DNA from: Gracilariopsis chorda
Lineage: Eukaryota; Rhodophyta; Florideophyceae; Gracilariales; Gracilariaceae
DNA: 21,397 nt
Reading direction: 5' to 3'
NCBI GenBank assembly: GCA_003194525.1
Contig: NBIV01000755.1
Location: 1-21,397 of the forward strand
Shown here piece after piece: positions 16,418-21,397 of the stretch. Position 1 is the stretch's first letter, and each line of letters opens with the position of its first letter. The notes beneath the pieces were generated by a model. That model had not been told where the DNA came from, made no database searches, and saw only the letters and a list, made by a program, of their open reading frames with translations. The position numbers and the translations under genes are program-made.

Positions 16418-17509
16418 AGTTCGTAGAATTTGGAATCAAATTTTGCTGCTTCTATCCCGTATGGGTCCTAAGCATTCGCGATTCCAAATACATCTTCTAT
16501 CCCGCATGCTATTTCGCCTCTTGCTCACACAACTTTCCAATGGATTTCGCCTTGCTTTGGCGTCCTGTCATGGAAGGCGGGCTCCAGCTGGACCTCTGTT
16601 CAAGCCTTCTCGTGTTGCGGTTCTGGCAAGCTGTCAATTCGTTATCACGTCAGTCAAGTGCCGTTCTAAGTCGGACAACGTCCCAAACATCTCAAGCTGG
16701 TATGAGATTCTTCACACTAGGAATTTCGTACTCTCCAGACCTGCTCAATGCCCATACGACGAGGTTTACGCAGTTTCCGCTCCACTCAACCCTCCTGCAC
16801 TTAATCTTACCAACTTCATACCTAGCACAAGAACAGAACGAAAGTTTCATCCATACTCATCTATGGAACGATTTGAGGGTTCGAATCGGTAATTATACCG
16901 TGCAGTGTATATTTCCTTTTTCAGCCTCGGGACTCAGTGCCCTCTTTTCGGCTGCACAGAGTTTTGTTGGGCGGGATCACTCTCTTCAATTCTTCTCGTA
17001 CTTTTGTTCTTTCTATAGAAACATACTATGTTATAACTTGTAGTTAGTGCAGCGGTTTGTGTGAAGTGGCGATGTAGTTTGGAAATTTTTGCAGCTTTGG
17101 TACATTAGCGAGATCAGGTGCCTTTCGTAAACAATTTTTGCTCCGTACCTGTCATCATGTTCAGCAAGAACAAATTGTACATCTTAAGTGAAGTCTAGCA
17201 CAACTATGATAGAAGCATGGGACCGGTGGAAAGCAAATTGAGAAACAACGTGAGGGAGGTTAAGGAGTCTAACATAACTTCTGCCACAGCAATACGCAGC
17301 TGTTCGTTTTTGCAATGTGCGTTCAATGACTCCCAGTACTTTTGAGGTTACGAAAAGATCGGGTTCCAATACTACGGATGCACCAAGTAGAAAGACAGAA
17401 ATGCGGGATCACCCTCTTTCCCTTTACGAATCGTGAAAGAGACAGCTACCGCTCTCAGTAAAATGCAGCGTGGCATGGAGCTGCAATGAGGATATCGGAT
17501 TTGCAACTT
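16418..17509. other. Pyrimidine-rich DNA with chance frames; no recognised gene
   Basis: Two long plus-strand frames overlap in different phases: 16281-16892 (203 codons) and 16414-17043 (209 codons). The plus strand is C/T-rich here, which makes purine-containing stop codons rare, and neither frame has a recognisable domain. One overlaps the RRM fragment out of phase. A small duplication CTTCTATCCCG(T/C)ATG occurs near 16449 and 16494. From 17044 to the repeat at 17510 there is only a 61-codon minus-strand frame (17184-17369) with no similarity I can name. Confidence 0.45.
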
Positions 17510-17968
17510 CTACCCCTCTGTGCGTAAATTTGTTCACAAACCCCAAATCATAACAATATTAGTAAGAGTGATGATCGGGTACGAGAACAAACTATTATTA
17601 AACCAGGCTTACAATACAACAAAGTCCTCAAAAGCTTCAAAACCCTTCAAAGCTATGAGGAGAACCCACCCTTATGTCGTTGATTTAGCGCGTCAGCAGC
17701 GGCTAACATATCATATGCATCGTCGGCCATTTGATCTGCTCGTCGGGTAGTTCTTTCCATGTTTTTTCCGTGTTCATGAATACGGACATGAGTTTCTGAG
17801 AACAGATCCTACGCACTCTGTACAGTTCTTGCCTTTTACTTGACGTGAGAAGACTCCGAATCATTCTTAGAGTTCGCCGCGCTGAAAACTGAAAGCAGCG
17901 GCTGCGACATAACAAACGATGTATCGAAAAGCCTTGAAGGAGGAAGCGACACCAGCCTCAAAGACAGC

Positions 17969-18328
17969 CTAATCCTTCTTTCTCTTCGCATGAGTGGGTT
18001 TGATATATCGCAGATGCGCTAACAATTCTTCCAAGTTACCGGTTGGACCAGGACTGTTATATTCCGTGACAGGAGAACAAACCAATAGAGCACCAGGCTC
18101 CGGGACCTTTCCCTTCGGTTGTTTGGCGGGACTCTTCACTTCATGCCCCTTATCAAAAGAGTTTCGATGCGCAGCTTCCTTCGTACGAGTACATGGTGTG
18201 GGCATGTTCGGAGTATCTGCCAGAATGGGTGAGAGTAGTGAAAAATTGGAGGCGATCTCAAGCTGTTCATCCGCGGAAGCGCGTTCTGGCTTTCGATTTA
18301 AACGTTGATATTCGTGTTTCAGGCCCAT
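17969..18328 (-). CDS. Conserved ORF of repeat copy B, unrecognised
   Basis: The counterpart of 457-813: 119 codons from an ATG at 18328, starting MGLKHEYQRLNRKPERASA and ending KRKKD. It is open in both copies despite frequent indels around it, and the few differences between copies are mainly residue changes plus a shifted C-terminus caused by an indel near 17970. It is hydrophilic, Pro/Lys/Ser-rich and without a known motif. It may be the 3' portion of the proline-rich protein upstream (18476-18706) if joined by splicing or frameshifting. Confidence 0.45.
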   Translation of the reverse strand: MGLKHEYQRLNRKPERASADEQLEIASNFSLLSPILADTPNMPTPCTRTKEAAHRNSFDKGHEVKSPAKQPKGKVPEPGALLVCSPVTEYNSPGPTGNLEELLAHLRYIKPTHAKRKKD

Positions 18329-18475
18329 TTGCTGTTACACGAGGCGGTAACGTTATTCCTTTGTGATCCGCAAAAAAAGGGCTGCCAAAGACGCTCGCAT
18401 GGCTTCAATGGCCACCTTTTGATGTTCGGGAGAGCAACCAAGCTCAACATCTGTGATGGGGGACGTGGGCGGCGA

Positions 18476-18870
18476 TTAAGTCCGAAGCGGGGGTGCAACC
18501 GGTCTTGGAGGCGGTTGTGGCGAGTGTGGTTTTGGCCGGTCGGTATCAACATAATCAGAGTGAGAATCATCTGAACCTTCGGAAGGACCGTATGTAATAT
18601 GAATGATGTGTTTGTGATGAGCAGAATACTGAACCGGACGCGCTTCAACAATGGGCTCGTCGTGTGGCTCAGCGTGGTTTGGAGGAACGAGTCGTTTTGT
18701 TTTCATTGAGAACTGAAGTCATTTGATTCATGATTTGATCCATTTGGCTGCGAAGGCGGTCCCTCCTTTGCGCGGCGTTGGGATTTGAAGGGTCTATAGC
18801 AAGCATGTCACATTTGAGATTTTCCCATTGTTGACGAAGATGTTCGCAACGCTCGAAAGCGGCATTGACG
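18476..18870 (-). pseudogene. Coiled-coil and proline-rich protein, repeat copy B, start codon lost
   Basis: The counterpart of 960-1362. The coiled-coil N-terminal segment is present, but the ATG found in copy A is deleted (12 bases, GTCGGACATGGC in plus orientation). The two bases missing in copy A are present here, so the frame passes correctly into MDQIMNQMTSVLNE. A single extra T in the plus-strand run GTTTTGTTTTC then shifts the frame before KRLVPPNHAEPHDEPIVEA. It ends at the same TAA with VAPPLRT. Function is unknown; see the copy A entry. Confidence 0.5.
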
Positions 18871-19100
18871 GCGACGACGGTAAGTTGCGTTTTGGTGTGG
18901 AGAGAGGGGGCAGGAGGGAGAAAAAAGGAAGAGGGAGTGCGCTTGTAGAGTGACGAGAACAGAAGTGAAGGTCAGTTCCAGAAAGCGGTTCCGGGTCGCG
19001 CGGACGAGGTTGCTGTGCTAGCGCGCTCGTCAGCTGTGCATCTTCTTCCATACAACGCGCGTGTGACGTGGCCTGAGGTGCGGTGCAGGCTACTGTTGCG

Positions 19101-21200
19101 ATGCCACCACGTTTCCCGCCACGTGGACAGGTGGGCGCGGTTGCACAACAAAATCTCAGCACGTCGCGCTCAACAAAAGAATCTTCTTGGAAGATGCATC
19201 GGACGCGCAGCTCACCAGCAGCACGCCGTCCGCTGCGCTAGCATCACCACCGCCGTCTTCACCTTTACCTACCCAGAGCGTCATGGGCAAATCTGAATTC
19301 GGTGACCCTCCGTGTCTCTATTCCTCGCCACACCCTCAGCCTGATGAGGCACAGACGGAGTTCTACTCCGCGCTCGCCGCCTTCCTTACCGCCGTCTTCA
19401 CAACCGCCTGTGCCACCGCCCTCTCCCTCGCAATTGCGCTGTAGCCACAATTGCACAAGAGCGACCCTAGTCCCTCCCGCAATATGCGCACTGGGCCGCG
19501 ACCGAATCGTCATCGATCCGGATCCGACAACACGTCAACAAGTGAACTAAATGCTCTCCCACTGCCTATGCTCCCCCGCGGAGCCATCCCGTCTGCCCGT
19601 CGCCCTCGACCAAACCCACCGTCTTCGATTTGGTACAGAGGGCTTACACGCAGCCGTCGGGCCGTCTCAATTGTCTAGTCCTTTCTGCGGCGCAGGCGCT
19701 GGCAAGGATCTCCAATCCTATTTCGCGCGTCTTCGTCGTCAGTCATGACACCAAAACGGATTCCACAAAGTTTGCGGTGCTCATTGCAGACGTTTTTAGG
19801 ATCCATGGAGCGCAAAAACAGCTTTTCTCCAGACCGTTTCCCACCCCATGTGTCGCTTGGCAGTACGAAGCCTTCAAGCTGCGCTGGGTTTGTGCGTTAC
19901 AGCCAGTCATAACCCGTCACAGGACAACTGGCTCAAAGTTTTCTGGAGCGACGGCATTCAAATTCGACCTGATGTGTAGAGCAACCTGTCAAACTCTGCT
20001 CACGCCCTTGAAAAACAAGTACGCCATATCTGACCATGATCTACCACCACTATCAGATCCCCATCACCAAATTACTGAACAGTACTTTTCGGCGGTTACC
20101 ACTGCTTTATATAAGCTTCTGCTTGATGTCAGTCCTCCACGCATGGTATAAACCGCTTGACACGGCGTCGGCACCTCGTTAATCGCCGAAATCTTTCGAC
20201 GCTTTCAACTTCCTCGTTCGCACTGGGTTGAGGAACAATGTACACCAGACCCAGCCTTCCCAACGCTACCGTTTCCCAATCCAGAGGAAAAAGGTGCTCT
20301 GGACCTTGACGTTGAAACTTCAAAACGATGCAATGCTCCAATTGTGGTTGCGAATGATCCTGATGCCGGTCTCTAGGGGCTGCCAAAATTTCAGCCCATG
20401 GGGCGCTGTGTATACTCACCGGTTATGAAATCGCACTGTTGCTGGCTGATTCACTTGACCAAACACATAAACGATGATCTTACGCAATGTGCTGTCGTCG
20501 CCAGAACAGCTTCTTTCAATGTTCTCGCCTCTATGGGCAGAAAGAAAGGTTTCGTCTTCAGGGAAGCATTCACGGGACTCACGTAGATCAACAAGGTAAC
20601 CTTGGACCTTGAAGAAGAGAGAAAGATGCCCATTTTGGCCAATGAAGAAGCATTCGGGTACAATATCACAAGAAACATCGTTTGTGATAAAGACAGTGTT
20701 TTTGCTGCGGCCATGATGCCCAGCTGATAGCCATTATATACGAAGAGGAGAATGCGATAGGCGAGCGCATACAAGAGTTGCTTATGGAGTACGGTATTAA
20801 TTTGTCCAGCAACGGTTATTACCGCTTGACTGACTCTTGAACTAAGGCATCAGAAATATTCGACTCGGCCAGGGAAAATGGACTACCCAGTAAACTCTGC
20901 AGTGCTGTAGTGAATTCTGTCCGGGATCTGACGTATGGAAGGGAGACAGCTGAAACCAAGTAGCAAAGCTCTCCTACCAGCAGATACCTCTTCACAATCC
21001 TTGGACTTTTAGGTGCGCGAAGAAAAACAGCGATGACGAAGATTGTACTCGCATTAGTTCATTTGCGCGGAAGCGGCACTGGTAAGTTCACTTAGATCTT
21101 CACGGGTTTGATTTCAGTTGCACCTGGAATTGATCTGGCCAGGACCCCTGCAACGTATCATTGTTGAGAAAGGAATGGAAATTTTCTCCCCAGCATAGTG
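19101..21200 (+). pseudogene. Long plus-strand protein of the repeat family, copy B, broken
   Basis: The ATG at 19101 matches 1593 in copy A, and the Arg/Gln-rich and Pro-rich N-terminus is again frameshifted. A segment reading EFYSALAAFLTAVFTTACAT (about 19360-19420) appears as a continuous hydrophobic stretch here but is disrupted in copy A. The best-preserved part is 19630-20151, where a 173-codon frame includes DTKTDSTKFAVLIADVFRIH and FKLRWVCALQPVITRHRTTG up to DVSPPRMV and a TAA. The C-terminal segments (HINDDLTQCAVVARTASFNV, FVFREAFTGLT, MPILANEEAFGYNITRNIVC) are also clearer than in copy A. There is no recognised domain. The TGA after YYRLTDS and the 36-base intron-like sequence are shared with copy A. 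Confidence 0.5.
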
Positions 21201-21232
21201 GAAGATGTTGTCAGTTGCTTTTCCTCAAGCGG

Positions 21233-21397
21233 GGCCCGAGACAATATGTTTTCGATGCTGGGCTACGACCTGATTGCGAGGCGGTCTAAGGCCGAAGGAG
21301 GTGACGGAGCTCCGAGTGGAGTTGAAGAAACAGTTGAAAGAAGCACGAGAAAAGTTGGGGAGAGACGCGGAGGGATGAGATGGAAGTTTTAGTGGCG
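21233..21397 (+). other. Unique right flank with a short coiled-coil frame
   Basis: From about 21287 a plus-strand frame reads EVTELRVELKKQLKEAREKL, an amphipathic helix with heptad-like Leu spacing, to a TGA near 21380. It is not in copy A. It is cut by the window end and preceded by stops, so it could be the end of another fragment or of a gene to the right. A second open frame (to 21392) covers the same bases. Confidence 0.3.

Larger units (their letters stand above)
17510..21232. repeat. Long direct repeat, copy B (about 3.7 kb)
   Basis: The second copy of 1-3712 in the same orientation. Its left junction, absent from copy A because the window begins there, reads GCAACTTCTACCCCTC. Its right junction is CTCAAGCGG at 21232, followed by GGCCCGAG. 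It differs from copy A by scattered substitutions and many one- to two-base indels, plus a 12-base deletion near 18870 that removes a start codon. The two copies are 17.5 kb apart with unrelated DNA between and to the right, so this is not an uninterrupted tandem array. Confidence 0.97.

Noticed and set aside
16879..16888. GGTTCGAATC, a tRNA T-loop-like decamer
   Set aside because: The flanking bases do not form a 5-bp T stem, and no acceptor, D or anticodon arm can be folded from the 70 bases upstream.
16281..17043. Two overlapping plus-strand ORFs of 203 and 209 codons as genes
   Set aside because: They overlap each other in different phases in C/T-rich DNA where stop codons are rare. One overlaps the RRM remnant out of frame, and neither has a recognisable domain.
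1..21232. The direct repeats as LTRs of a 21 kb retrotransposon
   Set aside because: They lack TG...CA ends, primer-binding site and polypurine tract. They contain protein-coding frames, and the only retroelement domain between them is a small eroded integrase piece directly joined to a host gene.
1..21232. A 17.5 kb tandem array
   Set aside because: Similarity ends after 3.7 kb in copy B; the sequence after 21232 does not match the sequence after 3712.

Overview
The window looks like repeat-rich, gene-poor nuclear DNA from a photosynthetic eukaryote. A red alga is my best guess, but that is inference. The main evidence is a set of broken eukaryotic gene fragments: valyl-tRNA synthetase, an Mtr4-type exosome helicase, a two-RRM RNA-binding protein, a rhomboid protease of the plant/plastid style, and a DUF3326 protein, which I recall from cyanobacteria and algae. 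There are also GTAAGT-type splice donors, a Ty3/gypsy integrase fragment and proline-rich low-complexity frames. There are no bacterial operons, and I found no rRNA, tRNA or CRISPR array. I see no clearly intact, functional protein-coding gene.

Layout. Positions 1-3712 and 17510-21232 are two directly repeated copies of a roughly 3.7 kb sequence, differing by about 2% in the part I compared base by base, with many one- or two-base indels. Each copy carries the remains of divergent reading frames that start about 230 bp apart: a minus-strand coiled-coil/proline-rich protein followed by a second conserved minus-strand ORF, and a long plus-strand protein. I recognise none of them; together they look like an undescribed repeat family. 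The lesions in the two copies are complementary, so each preserves parts lost in the other.

Between the copies lies a graveyard of gene fragments on both strands: valyl-tRNA synthetase C-terminus (4068-4770, -), a proline-rich protein with in-frame QHPP repeats (5915-7302, -), a proline-rich protein with a cysteine-rich end (8814-9847, -), Ty3/gypsy integrase (10511-10665, +) abutting a rhomboid C-terminus (10690-10920, +), DUF3326 (11153-12165, -), Mtr4 helicase (14389-15640, +) and a tandem-RRM protein (15851-16417, +). The fragments carry frameshifts, stop codons and lost catalytic residues. They do not form a pathway; they read as captured or duplicated pieces of unlinked housekeeping genes left to decay.

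The stretches 4771-5914, 7303-8813, 9848-10510, 12166-14388 and 16418-17509 hold short unrecognised frames, hairpins, palindromes and simple repeats. Because many lesions are single-base indels, some may be assembly error. The in-frame stops, the large internal deletion and the changed motif residues argue that most of the decay is real.
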